A DNA stretch of 53,593 nt, taken from positions 1 to 53,593 of the IMG/VR virus record IMGVR_UViG_3300007511_001472; one strand, given 5' to 3'. The position numbers were made by a program, and so were the translations under genes. Positions 39,822-49,360 of this stretch are shown here, one piece after another. Below the pieces are notes generated by a model. The model was not told the origin of the DNA, searched no databases, and saw only the letters and a program-made list of their open reading frames with translations. The DNA comes from a virus. Each line of letters opens with the position of its first letter. Position 1 is the stretch's first letter.

Positions 39822-40757
39822 ATGTCAATTGACGCCGAAGCATGGCTTAGAAAGCTCGAAAACAATAAACCAACAAGCACTCCCTCTAACAGTCCCTTCT
39901 TCCATTCAGATGTTAATCCCGCAGGTCCAATTTTCATTCCTTCGAAAGCGGAGAAAATTGTTGGACAAGGAAACTCACAAATTGTATTTGGTAGAGATCG
40001 TTCGGGAAATCTTGCGTCCGGACAGGGAGCATTCTTAGAATCACCCACGATTGACATTGTGGTTGGCAGAGGCGCCTCGTCTCCGGATGGCGCCGCCGGA
40101 ACATTAGTGCACAATAACTTCTTCGCAGACGCAGCGAGAATATATGTTAGCGAGAACACCCGCGCAGATAGGAATTTTGATTTAGCTCTAGGGAGCATCG
40201 GGCATATGTCTTCCACAGGCTGCTCTGCTATAGTCTTGAAAGCTGATAACACGCGCATTATTGGGCGCGGAGGAGTAAAAATAATCACAGGTAAAGCCCC
40301 TCGTGTTGCTGGTTTTGGCGGCACCGGCGAGACCTTATCAACAGGAGAATCAATACTCCCAGCCCCCCCGATTGATTTAATCGCTGGCAACTATACCGGC
40401 ATCCAAACAGTTAAAGGTCCACTAGGGATCGGAACACAAGAAATCCCAGCACTACAACCCGTTATAAGAGGAAAGAATCTAGAACATGGATTGAAGGAGT
40501 TGATTGGGATCGTGGGAGAACTCTGGAGCGCCGTGTTTAACTTGAGTCTGATTCAGACAGGGTTCAACGGAGTTATTGGAGTCGACCCTTGGCGTCCATG
40601 GGTCGCCGCCGCAGCAGCCCCTGTGACAACACAGCAATTAACAAGTGTTATAAACAGTTTATATCATACTAAGGCTAATGCAATAGTTTGGGAAACAAAC
40701 TATTTATCTCGCGCAGGGTACAAATATATTTGCAGCCCCAACGTTAACGCGACATAG
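39822..40757 (+). CDS. Virion structural protein, possible spike/baseplate hub component
   Basis: A 311-residue protein with AGGAGA before its ATG. The central part has strand repeats (SQIVFGRDRSGNLASG, IDIVVGRGASS, NTRIIGRGGVKIITG) reminiscent of beta-prism or OB/spike proteins such as gp5/VgrG C termini. The C-terminal 90 residues are helical (LKELIGIVGELWSAVFNLSL). Position between the peptidase and the giant structural protein supports a tail role. No firm family. Confidence 0.6.
   Translation: MSIDAEAWLRKLENNKPTSTPSNSPFFHSDVNPAGPIFIPSKAEKIVGQGNSQIVFGRDRSGNLASGQGAFLESPTIDIVVGRGASSPDGAAGTLVHNNFFADAARIYVSENTRADRNFDLALGSIGHMSSTGCSAIVLKADNTRIIGRGGVKIITGKAPRVAGFGGTGETLSTGESILPAPPIDLIAGNYTGIQTVKGPLGIGTQEIPALQPVIRGKNLEHGLKELIGIVGELWSAVFNLSLIQTGFNGVIGVDPWRPWVAAAAAPVTTQQLTSVINSLYHTKANAIVWETNYLSRAGYKYICSPNVNAT
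40700..40707 (+). promoter_or_regulatory. CTATTTAT motif inside the 39822 gene
   Basis: CTATTTATC occurs within the last codons of the 39822 gene, 65 bases ahead of the ATG of the giant gene at 40765. It could be an internal late promoter. Copies within coding sequence are less convincing than intergenic ones. Confidence 0.2.
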
Positions 40758-40764
40758 GAGAGTT

Positions 40765-43700
40765 ATGTCTGAATCAAAGTTTATTAAATGGCAAGATAGA
40801 GACAACGATGGGTTAATTGACGTTTGCGAAGATACTATAGTAGATGTCCAAGAATCCTGTTCGGCTTGCAAACCAGATCCATCAGCAAACATCCCTAATT
40901 GGAAAGATCTCACAATAGATGAACCTTTCTTAAACGGACAAAACTGCACATACCAGATTACGGTAAAGACTTCCCTCACAACCACTGGTGCTCCAGAAGG
41001 CTCTTCTGATCAAGAGCATACTGACGCCCTCACTGCAACTTATGAGTTATACGCAACCGATGCGATTAAATCATTACTGGCAGTTTACGAGAAAGAAAAC
41101 ACCGCGGAAACACGAGATTTTGCTAGCAAAGGATTATATGCATCTAACTTTGATCTAGCCCCTTATCCCGGCTCAAGACTCAAACTACAATATTCAATTC
41201 CGACAATCGTTTTAGATTCCATTGCCGCGAGAACAGACGCGTCAGATGACGAGGAAGAAGAAACAGAAAACACCGGTGGCGGCTCAGTAACATATAACAC
41301 CACAGAAATATATAACAAAGTAATGACCGTCAGAAAGGCGCTATGGTTATACAACAATTATCTTAAGATTTATAGGTTTGTTGAAAACGGAAACCTATTC
41401 TTTGTCGATTCAAATAGATTATTTGAATTGGGCAACTATGGAGATTCGGGCTTTGGCGATTCTCTTATGGCGGATATCCTGCCTCAATTAGAATCGTTCC
41501 TTAACACGAAAGATTTTAAGATACCGGGCATCGGTTGGCCAGGCTTTCAAAATGTGGTTGAGAAGTTATCATTCGTATTTGATGGTGAAAACAAGCTAAC
41601 TAAACTTGAAGTCTTCACTGCCGGCTGCGGGGGTAACCCTAGGGTCTTTGAAGGTACTCGATTGCGCGCCCTAAATAGCAAATCATCTTTTAAAGATCCG
41701 ACTGCTATGGGCTATTTCATGAATATGGATAAAATGGAACAAGATCTTAAGGCAAGAGTTCCAAAGTACTGGCTAGACTTCATCTTAGAATATACATACC
41801 CAGCAGTATATTCCCCAATAGAATCAACAAGCACCCTCCCGGGACAAGTAGAGTCTAGATATGAAACATCACAAACCATCGCAAGCTGTGTCAAAGACGC
41901 ATTAATATCCGAAGGAAAAGAACTAGGACAAGATCTTCTTGACGAGACTTTCGGAATTGCTGATGCAATAATGTATAAGTTTCATCGAAACCTATGTTAC
42001 AAAGACTCGGAGAAATTAGACGAAGAACTACAAAAACTTGGGTTATTTGAGTATGCCGATCCAAATAACCCAGATACTGAAGAGTTCAGAGAAAATCTAT
42101 TCGCAGTTGCTCAAGCACGTGCCTATGAATCTCTAGAGAAAAACGGCGATGGCAGCATATGCGCCATTTTCTCCTCCCGAGACAGCAACGCGCCAGAGGG
42201 CACATCTGCCGATACGCTTGACGATATGTACAACAAGCTCGACAGGATAAAAGCATGCGGACTATCTTCGATGCTGATGTCTGCAATTCAATGCCTCTTT
42301 AAGGGGATGACGTTAGAACAGGCACTGTCAAAAGTCACGCTAGCAGCCTTAGAAGCAATGGATCCCACAGACCTATCGTCGTTGTTCATTCTGCTGCCCC
42401 CGGACAAACAAGCTCAAATTGAACAGCTTGTAAGAGAAAACCTAGCTTCCGGCGATCTATTTTCTGTCGTTGGTGGCACCGGCGCCAAACAGTTTAGCGA
42501 TGTCATGGCTGGTAATGAAGACGCATATATTACTGATTCAAGCCAGCCTGAAGAGTTTGGAGAAGGAGACACTTTTCAAACCCCCGTCCTTGCCACCGAT
42601 GATGTAAGCCTCGCTGTAGCTACCGAAAATCTATCAGCTGAAGCCTCTGGAAGAGGGCAAAGCCAGCGACAAGTTCGAACATTGGCACAACAGTTTTCTC
42701 TATCCGGACAACTCTCCGGAGGCTTTAGTAATAAATCGGTTGTAGGGGCATATGTCCACGCGATAATAGAAGTATATCAGGATAATTATCTGGCACTAAT
42801 CGACTACCTAAACAAGTTCCCGGGCGCGGATATTATCGCGAAAGTTATAGCAACACTAGATTGCCCCGTTCCGCCTGTCTTGGGCGAAGAAGGTGGACTT
42901 GAAATAATCAAAGAAGAGGACCTTCCATCGTGTTTAAACATCGACGGGATAGCCTTACCAGAACTAAAGAACCCATTTGGGTGGTTGCCAAAACGCCACG
43001 ATCTACTCGCTGCATTGCAGGCTGCAGCCATTGAGGCGATTAACGAAGCAATCCTGAGAATGATTCAGAACGTTCTCCTTAGAGCTTGCAAGACTTTGAG
43101 CAGCGCCGCATGTAAAACTGTTGAGATAGCAACAGACGTTGCGCAAGCTGCATTCACCGAAGCTACTTTTGGAGATCTCCTTCAAGAAACAATTTGTGGT
43201 GGCGATGAAGCTTCAAGCTCGGATCAGGCAGTGATTGACGTTCTTGGCGCCTTGGGCCCCGGGGCGGTAGCATTAGCAGATGAGCAACAAGCTTTGAGCT
43301 TTAGCCACGACCTGTCGATGTCGACTACCCGCACAGAGTTGAGCGAAGCAACGCTGGGCAATCCGTCGGACACCCTTTTAGAAATTGTACTAAACTTAGT
43401 CCAATATGAATATCCCGAGTATGAGCCGGCCTTTAACAACAAGCAATCGATAGCTGCTTTCTTTAAAAATGTTGGAAGCTTGATGCCCATGTCTGCGCGC
43501 AAACAGCTAAGAGATCACCTGACCACATTACCAGAGGATGAGCAGGTGCCCGCAAACCCTTGCGCATGCGCAACTCCTGAGCAATTTGAAGATTTTTGTA
43601 ATCGTCGAACCGCGATTCTCGAAGGAAGAGCCAGCCAAGTTCAGATCTCACACATGTGTGAAGTAGAGGACGAACTGGGTCCCCTCGCCAAAGCTCTACA

Positions 43701-46700
43701 ATCGGGACCCTTCACAGACATACCGCTTATGGGCTCACCCGGTTGCGATGATGGACTACTCCCGTTCGAACCCAAAGAAGCAGTAGCGGTGTCCACTGCG
43801 GTCCTCGATACTCATCTTAAACAGATAAAGACAGATTTCACACAAGATATGTTGGGTTCGGGTCCCTTCTTTGAATCAGATTGGGGATTGCTAAATATGG
43901 TTCTCTCTGATACTCTGGGGAACCCTTTAAGTACCCACAATAGGAAGAAGAAGTGGGACATCGGAAGAAAACAATACGTTGATTATTATGTAGAATCCCC
44001 CGGTTGGTTTTGGAATACCTATGATGATGCTAGCGATCAAAAGGGTGGCTATCCGATTAAGGTAGCCGAACGCCTTCAAGAACAGATGGCTGGCTCTGCG
44101 GTTGTCTATAACTCTAATAACGAAATCGCTCCGGAAACAACTTTTACGAGATCATTTGATTCGCTGAATATTGGACAAGGGTTCAATCTATTCGACACAG
44201 ACATAAACCTCACAGAACTTCCAGACTTTGGCTATGACATCGACATAGAAGTTGATTGGTCGAATGACGCTATCAAACTAATACAAAGCGCAAGAAAGAA
44301 AAACCCGGACGTGGTTCTGAAATATTATAATCACTTGGAAGGATACGGCTCCCTTATGGACCAAAACCCTCTGTATAACTGGGCAGCTTCCCCAGAAAAT
44401 CGATGGAACTTCGCATTTGACTTAGAGGTATATACAGCCGAAATGACCGATGCAGATGTTCAAGTATCTGCCCGGGCCCGTCTTGGTCCGTTTGGTCGAG
44501 TTTTTGAATCGGGGTTATCCGGACCAAGAAACAGACCCGGGGATATCACAAGAATTAAACTAGTAGAATATAACAAAGTTACCGATGAGTCCGCTGCATC
44601 AAACGCTCAGTATAATGAAGGCGGCGCAGCCACAGAAGAAGATGACGATAAGCCGCTTCCTCCAAACATGATCACGGACGAAAGCGCCGTTAGTGAAACA
44701 GTCGCGTTTGAGTTTGCTGCATCCGACGATTCTTTTAAGGGTGTTAACTTGCTTAAATACCCCAAATTAGTAGGAGCCTTCACACACGAAAGTGCTTACG
44801 CACCACAGGTAGTTTTGCTGCATGAAATGATGGAGAAAAATGGGCAAGAGATTTCGATCGATGACGTAAAGTCATTTTATGATAAGAGCACCTCAGAGAT
44901 GTATAACTCGTTATTGCAAACGGTTTCTGATGACAAAAACAGTGCATGGAAATATGGTGCTGAGTGGGATAATATAACTTCCGCTGATTTGGAATATGTT
45001 CTCGATGAGTCGACTGGTTCGCCTAAGTCTTATTACGATTCTGATTATAAGGAAGAAGACGGAGTATTGGGAATAAGTGGGTATCAGTGGCAAATGAAAT
45101 ACAACGGAAGACCGGGGCCAAACCGGGTTTATTACCTTCCTCCTGCTAAATTTGGCGGCTCTTATATGAGTCCTCCCATCTATATCGCACCAGTACAAAA
45201 TAAAGGCTGGCTCGGTTTCCTTGATGTATTATTTCCGGAACCTAGTTCATGTAAACCATCCAAGCAGGAGTTGGTGGATTTTGTTGATATCCAAGAAAAC
45301 ATGTCGAAGACGTATCCATCTATCCCAGAAGACGAGAGGCTGAGAGGAAACACAGATTGTGCACTTGAGCTTCCATATAATCGAATAATGGAACGTCCAG
45401 CAATTTCTGGTATGGAAGCACTTATAACTGCGACAATCAGGATCTATGCGACTACTCACTTTATAAAGACCCTAGCAACGTTTGCAACTATTAAGCCAGA
45501 CTTTGATCAGAACTATAGCAATATTTTCGCTGCTTATGTTGTTGAAGATATGGAATATTCATTAAAAGACGCGCAGACTGCTTTTTGGGAGTTCTTTACT
45601 TTATTTAAAGATGAAGAATTCTGGTTTGCCTTCTTGGAACAAAGTGTGCAAGCATATTCTAGAAGGATCGATAGCGACGAAACTACAGAGCCTCCACCTG
45701 CGGTACTAGCTGCTTTTGAGAGGATTAACGATTACCAAGAGAATTACAAATACCCCACACAAAAAGATTTAGATAACGCCCCTGATGGTGAAACAGGCTG
45801 GACAACTTCCCTAAGCAGCTACCGCGAAGAGAAAAACTTTGAAGCTATCCGCGACACAGAAGAAGATGCCAAAATTATTCTTGCTGAGATGGTAAAAGAG
45901 CAGTTAAATATAATTGGTGAGAGTTTAGTGAATAACTTTGATATCATTGGAGTTAAACCAGAGATAAACGACTTGGCACTTTATATGATTGAGCAGTTTG
46001 CTGATGGCGGCATAGATCTTAATGTAGATCAAAAAGAGATTGTGGAACAAATGCCCTCCTTCCCAACAGAAGGTGATGGGCATTATACTAATGGTGGTGA
46101 GTTTGTAACAGAAAATGCAGAAGATTACCAAGGCTATTACCACGTTATGACGGACGCCAACAACAAGATAACATATATGCAGGGAGAATACCACTCAGAT
46201 GCAGAGTATGGGCTCCTGAGCCCCATGGCTGACAGAATGGTTGTGGAGATAGGAGATATACAAGATTATGATTACACCGGCACAGGCGCCAAACCGTTCG
46301 TAATAGAAAAATACACCAGTATTAACGGAGAAAAGTATTCAACTCGCCGCGCCATGGAAATTATAAAGACAAACACCAGCACGTTAAATGTCTCTGATGT
46401 TTATCCTGGCACGATGGATTTGGTAACTGATGATAGTGGTCAAGTTGTGGGACTGCAAGGGGAACTTGGTGTTCGCCACGGACTTCAGTTTTCAGTATTT
46501 ATGTCGGGCAAGAAATATCCGGTAGCTACCACTGAAGTCGATATGCTGGATACCACAATTGAGAATGCACAGTCTTTAGACGGTGATACCAAACTACTTC
46601 TGTGTCTTCTCCGACAGCTGAAATCTGAGGAAGAGTTCAAACTCCTATATCAATATATCTACGGAGTGCCGAAGATGGCATCCACTATCGCCGTATATAA

Positions 46701-47148
46701 CGATGTGGCATTTTTAAATGCCATAGGTGAGAAAATGGTGACATTAGATGATGCCACTTCCGGAAACAGTGCCATGGCCAACAAGCCGGGCCACTATGTA
46801 GGCATAGATGAAAATGGTAATCCGATCCTTTTAGAAGGAAAAGAAGGCTGGGACCCCCGAAGCCTCAATGCCGGCGAATGGTTCTCGGTTGAATGGCGCA
46901 AGTGGGATAAAATATTACTTCGAAATTCAAAGGCTCGAATCAAAAGAACGTTTAAAACATACTATTATTCTGCTCGAAAATTTGATTTTAGCTTTGACCT
47001 TGGGTTTGATTTTGGTTGGTCTTGGACAAAGAACCTTCGTTCTAAGTTATCCTTTCCTATGGGTGCTCAAATGCTTCCTTGGTGGAAAAAGGCGAAACTT
47101 CGTTCCAATCCGTTTGATGCTAATGGGAAAATGTGTGAAAAGAAATAA
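40765..47148 (+). CDS. Giant virion structural protein (2,127 residues)
   Basis: One frame of 2,127 residues with AGGAGA upstream. It opens with KWQDRDNDGLIDVCEDT, a D-x-D-x-D-G-x-x-D type calcium-binding loop, and is acidic and mostly helical with scattered cysteines. There is no membrane segment. The last ~60 residues are basic and aromatic (FDFSFDLGFDFGWSW). It lies just upstream of gp25 and gp6 homologues, so it is probably a tail or baseplate protein. Very large proteins of this kind are known in marine T4-like phages, but no specific relative is recognisable to me. Calcium binding is a prediction from the loop only. Confidence 0.7.
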   Translation: MSESKFIKWQDRDNDGLIDVCEDTIVDVQESCSACKPDPSANIPNWKDLTIDEPFLNGQNCTYQITVKTSLTTTGAPEGSSDQEHTDALTATYELYATDAIKSLLAVYEKENTAETRDFASKGLYASNFDLAPYPGSRLKLQYSIPTIVLDSIAARTDASDDEEEETENTGGGSVTYNTTEIYNKVMTVRKALWLYNNYLKIYRFVENGNLFFVDSNRLFELGNYGDSGFGDSLMADILPQLESFLNTKDFKIPGIGWPGFQNVVEKLSFVFDGENKLTKLEVFTAGCGGNPRVFEGTRLRALNSKSSFKDPTAMGYFMNMDKMEQDLKARVPKYWLDFILEYTYPAVYSPIESTSTLPGQVESRYETSQTIASCVKDALISEGKELGQDLLDETFGIADAIMYKFHRNLCYKDSEKLDEELQKLGLFEYADPNNPDTEEFRENLFAVAQARAYESLEKNGDGSICAIFSSRDSNAPEGTSADTLDDMYNKLDRIKACGLSSMLMSAIQCLFKGMTLEQALSKVTLAALEAMDPTDLSSLFILLPPDKQAQIEQLVRENLASGDLFSVVGGTGAKQFSDVMAGNEDAYITDSSQPEEFGEGDTFQTPVLATDDVSLAVATENLSAEASGRGQSQRQVRTLAQQFSLSGQLSGGFSNKSVVGAYVHAIIEVYQDNYLALIDYLNKFPGADIIAKVIATLDCPVPPVLGEEGGLEIIKEEDLPSCLNIDGIALPELKNPFGWLPKRHDLLAALQAAAIEAINEAILRMIQNVLLRACKTLSSAACKTVEIATDVAQAAFTEATFGDLLQETICGGDEASSSDQAVIDVLGALGPGAVALADEQQALSFSHDLSMSTTRTELSEATLGNPSDTLLEIVLNLVQYEYPEYEPAFNNKQSIAAFFKNVGSLMPMSARKQLRDHLTTLPEDEQVPANPCACATPEQFEDFCNRRTAILEGRASQVQISHMCEVEDELGPLAKALQSGPFTDIPLMGSPGCDDGLLPFEPKEAVAVSTAVLDTHLKQIKTDFTQDMLGSGPFFESDWGLLNMVLSDTLGNPLSTHNRKKKWDIGRKQYVDYYVESPGWFWNTYDDASDQKGGYPIKVAERLQEQMAGSAVVYNSNNEIAPETTFTRSFDSLNIGQGFNLFDTDINLTELPDFGYDIDIEVDWSNDAIKLIQSARKKNPDVVLKYYNHLEGYGSLMDQNPLYNWAASPENRWNFAFDLEVYTAEMTDADVQVSARARLGPFGRVFESGLSGPRNRPGDITRIKLVEYNKVTDESAASNAQYNEGGAATEEDDDKPLPPNMITDESAVSETVAFEFAASDDSFKGVNLLKYPKLVGAFTHESAYAPQVVLLHEMMEKNGQEISIDDVKSFYDKSTSEMYNSLLQTVSDDKNSAWKYGAEWDNITSADLEYVLDESTGSPKSYYDSDYKEEDGVLGISGYQWQMKYNGRPGPNRVYYLPPAKFGGSYMSPPIYIAPVQNKGWLGFLDVLFPEPSSCKPSKQELVDFVDIQENMSKTYPSIPEDERLRGNTDCALELPYNRIMERPAISGMEALITATIRIYATTHFIKTLATFATIKPDFDQNYSNIFAAYVVEDMEYSLKDAQTAFWEFFTLFKDEEFWFAFLEQSVQAYSRRIDSDETTEPPPAVLAAFERINDYQENYKYPTQKDLDNAPDGETGWTTSLSSYREEKNFEAIRDTEEDAKIILAEMVKEQLNIIGESLVNNFDIIGVKPEINDLALYMIEQFADGGIDLNVDQKEIVEQMPSFPTEGDGHYTNGGEFVTENAEDYQGYYHVMTDANNKITYMQGEYHSDAEYGLLSPMADRMVVEIGDIQDYDYTGTGAKPFVIEKYTSINGEKYSTRRAMEIIKTNTSTLNVSDVYPGTMDLVTDDSGQVVGLQGELGVRHGLQFSVFMSGKKYPVATTEVDMLDTTIENAQSLDGDTKLLLCLLRQLKSEEEFKLLYQYIYGVPKMASTIAVYNDVAFLNAIGEKMVTLDDATSGNSAMANKPGHYVGIDENGNPILLEGKEGWDPRSLNAGEWFSVEWRKWDKILLRNSKARIKRTFKTYYYSARKFDFSFDLGFDFGWSWTKNLRSKLSFPMGAQMLPWWKKAKLRSNPFDANGKMCEKK

Positions 47149-47156
47149 TTATAATT

Positions 47157-47164
47157 CTATTTAT
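47157..47164 (+). promoter_or_regulatory. CTATTTAT motif before the baseplate operon
   Basis: CTATTTATAAAA lies in the 30-base gap between the giant gene and gp25, 22 bases ahead of the ATG. It is a good candidate for a late promoter driving gp25, the J-like gene and the appendage genes. Confidence 0.45.
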
Positions 47165-47178
47165 AAAAAGAGCAAGTT

Positions 47179-47547
47179 ATGTCATCAATAGCAGTAAAAT
47201 TACCATTAATGTATGATTCGGACGGGGGATATCAAATGTTGAGAACCCTTGCGTCAACAGCGCACCAAAATCTTAAAATGCTAATTCTGACAGAACCGGG
47301 CGAAAGAATCATGATCCCAGAGTATGGAGTAGGATTAAAGAGGTTCCTATTTGAAAATTCACACAGTGGGATTGAGTCAGACATTTCCTCGAAAATACAC
47401 CAGCAAGTACGTAGATATATGCCGTATATAAAAATTAGACATATAGCCTTCGATCAACAGGAAATTGACAGAGGGATATTACAGATGAGAATAAACTATA
47501 GTATTCCCAAATTGAACTTCAATTCTCAGCTTGATATATCGACATAA
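47179..47547 (+). CDS. 25: Baseplate wedge protein, gp25-like
   Basis: A 122-residue protein of the GPW/gp25 family: LRTLASTAHQNLKMLILTEP, then GERIMIPEYGVGLKRFLFEN and YMPYIKIRHIAF. This is the lysozyme-like fold found in T4 gp25 and P2 gpW, a core part of the wedge that links tail tube and sheath start. Order gp25 then gp6/J is kept in contractile tails. No enzymatic activity is expected. Confidence 0.92.
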   Translation: MSSIAVKLPLMYDSDGGYQMLRTLASTAHQNLKMLILTEPGERIMIPEYGVGLKRFLFENSHSGIESDISSKIHQQVRRYMPYIKIRHIAFDQQEIDRGILQMRINYSIPKLNFNSQLDIST

Positions 47548-47563
47548 GGAGTTACCTAAATAA

Positions 47564-49360
47564 ATGGCCGACGAACAGAAAAAGATTTTACCAATAGACT
47601 ACACTCATCGTGAATATGAAAGTATTCGTGATGATTTAATGGGAATTGTAGAAAGGTTCTACCCTGATACTCTTCAAGACTTTTCCGAAGGTTCATTTGG
47701 CTCAATGATGCTTGATGCAGTGGCTTACGTCGGTGATCAGTTGTCATTTTATTTAGATTACAATGTAAATGAGTGTTTCCTCGACACGGCATATCAATAT
47801 GATAATGTTGTTCGTCATGGTCGCATCTTAGGGTACAAGGCACAAGGGCGCCCCTCGACCTATGGAGAGGTGTCGCTGTTCGTCATGGTCCCAGCGTCTA
47901 GCACAGGTATCGGACCAGATACTGTTTATATTCCAATTCTCTCAAAAGGAACAACCTTTACGTCAGGAAACGGATTAGCATATATTCTGACAGAGAATGT
48001 TGACTTTTCGCTCCCCACAAACACGACGATTGTTGCACAAGTAAACGAAGATACTGGTGCTCCAACTTGGTATGCGATAAAAGCACCCGGTACAGTGGTA
48101 TCAGGAAGACTCGGAAAACAGTCGATAAAAGTAAACAACTACCAAAGATTTTTAAAACTACAACTGTCTGCAGGGAATATCTCCGAGATCATCTCGGTAA
48201 CTGACACTGAGGGCAACGAATACTATGAAGTTGATTATTTGGCTCAAGATATGGTGTTCAAAGAGATCGCAAATAAGAACTTTAAGAATGATAATGTTCC
48301 TTCAATCTTAAAACCCTATTTGGTCTCGCGCAAGTTCACCGTAGAGAGAAACAGATACGGAGTATATTTGCAGTTCGGCAGCGGCAAGTCAGGAGAAACT
48401 GATGTTATTGCCGATCCGGGTTCGGTTGCGATGGACGTCTTCGGTAAGGATTATGTAAGCAGTACAACCTTTGATCCTACACGCTTATCAAAAAACTATA
48501 GTCTAGGCTACGTTCCTTCCAACACAATATTGACAATCACATACCGAACAACTAATCCATCGAATTCTAACATTGGCGCCTCACAACTCAACAAAGTATC
48601 GAGTGCCAAGCTTAAGTTTGCTGACGAACTTTCTCTTAACTCCGGAGTTATGACAACAATCATGAACTCTGTAGAAGTGACCAACGACAAGCCTATCATT
48701 GGCGCAGTGTCATACCCCACCTCAACAGAGGTAAAGCGCCGAATCTACGACACTTTTCCCACACAAAACCGCGCTGTTACCCAGGCTGATTACGAGAATC
48801 TAGCTTACAGGATGCCGGCTAAATATGGCTCTATCGCCAGATGCAGTACACAGAAAGACCCCGACTCTCTGAAAAGAAACTTGAACATGTATATTATTTC
48901 ATCGGACAACAGGGGATTTTTGACCGAGACTAACTCAACAATCAAGAACAACCTTAAGATGTGGCTCAACCATTACAGGATGATAAATGATACTGTCGAT
49001 ATCCTAGATCCCTACATTGTTAATATCGGAATCAATTTTATAATCAAACCACAGCTTGGTGCTGACAAGTTTGTCGTATTAAATGCTGCAACCCAAGCAC
49101 TCAAAAAGAAGTACAAAACCAAATTTTATATTGGCGAGCCACTATACATCAGCGACATTTACCAAACCCTCAAGGGTGCAAAAGGTGTCCTCGATGTTAC
49201 TAAAGTTACGATCACAAACCCGCAAGGAACTAATTACTCTGGAACACAGATTAATATCAATAATAACCTTTCCCCTGATGGAAGTTATTTAGTCACCCCG
49301 AAAAATGCGATATTAGAATTGAAATATCCAGAAGTTGATGTCAAAGGGAAGGTACAATAA
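47564..49360 (+). CDS. 6: Baseplate wedge protein, gp6/J-like
   Basis: A 598-residue protein of the baseplate J/gp6 family: DFSEGSFGSMMLDAVAYVGD, LGYKAQGRPSTYGE, RAVTQADYENLAYRMPAKYG and a late ALKKKYKTKFYIGEPLYISD segment. In T4 gp6 forms the ring that holds the wedges together. It follows gp25 with AAGGAG upstream and its stop overlaps the next ATG by one base. This is one of the firmest assignments in the window. Confidence 0.9.
   Translation: MADEQKKILPIDYTHREYESIRDDLMGIVERFYPDTLQDFSEGSFGSMMLDAVAYVGDQLSFYLDYNVNECFLDTAYQYDNVVRHGRILGYKAQGRPSTYGEVSLFVMVPASSTGIGPDTVYIPILSKGTTFTSGNGLAYILTENVDFSLPTNTTIVAQVNEDTGAPTWYAIKAPGTVVSGRLGKQSIKVNNYQRFLKLQLSAGNISEIISVTDTEGNEYYEVDYLAQDMVFKEIANKNFKNDNVPSILKPYLVSRKFTVERNRYGVYLQFGSGKSGETDVIADPGSVAMDVFGKDYVSSTTFDPTRLSKNYSLGYVPSNTILTITYRTTNPSNSNIGASQLNKVSSAKLKFADELSLNSGVMTTIMNSVEVTNDKPIIGAVSYPTSTEVKRRIYDTFPTQNRAVTQADYENLAYRMPAKYGSIARCSTQKDPDSLKRNLNMYIISSDNRGFLTETNSTIKNNLKMWLNHYRMINDTVDILDPYIVNIGINFIIKPQLGADKFVVLNAATQALKKKYKTKFYIGEPLYISDIYQTLKGAKGVLDVTKVTITNPQGTNYSGTQININNNLSPDGSYLVTPKNAILELKYPEVDVKGKVQ

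Noticed and set aside
39815-40390. A 191-residue frame on the - strand
   Set aside because: It is antisense to the well-supported 39822 gene, which has a good ribosome site.
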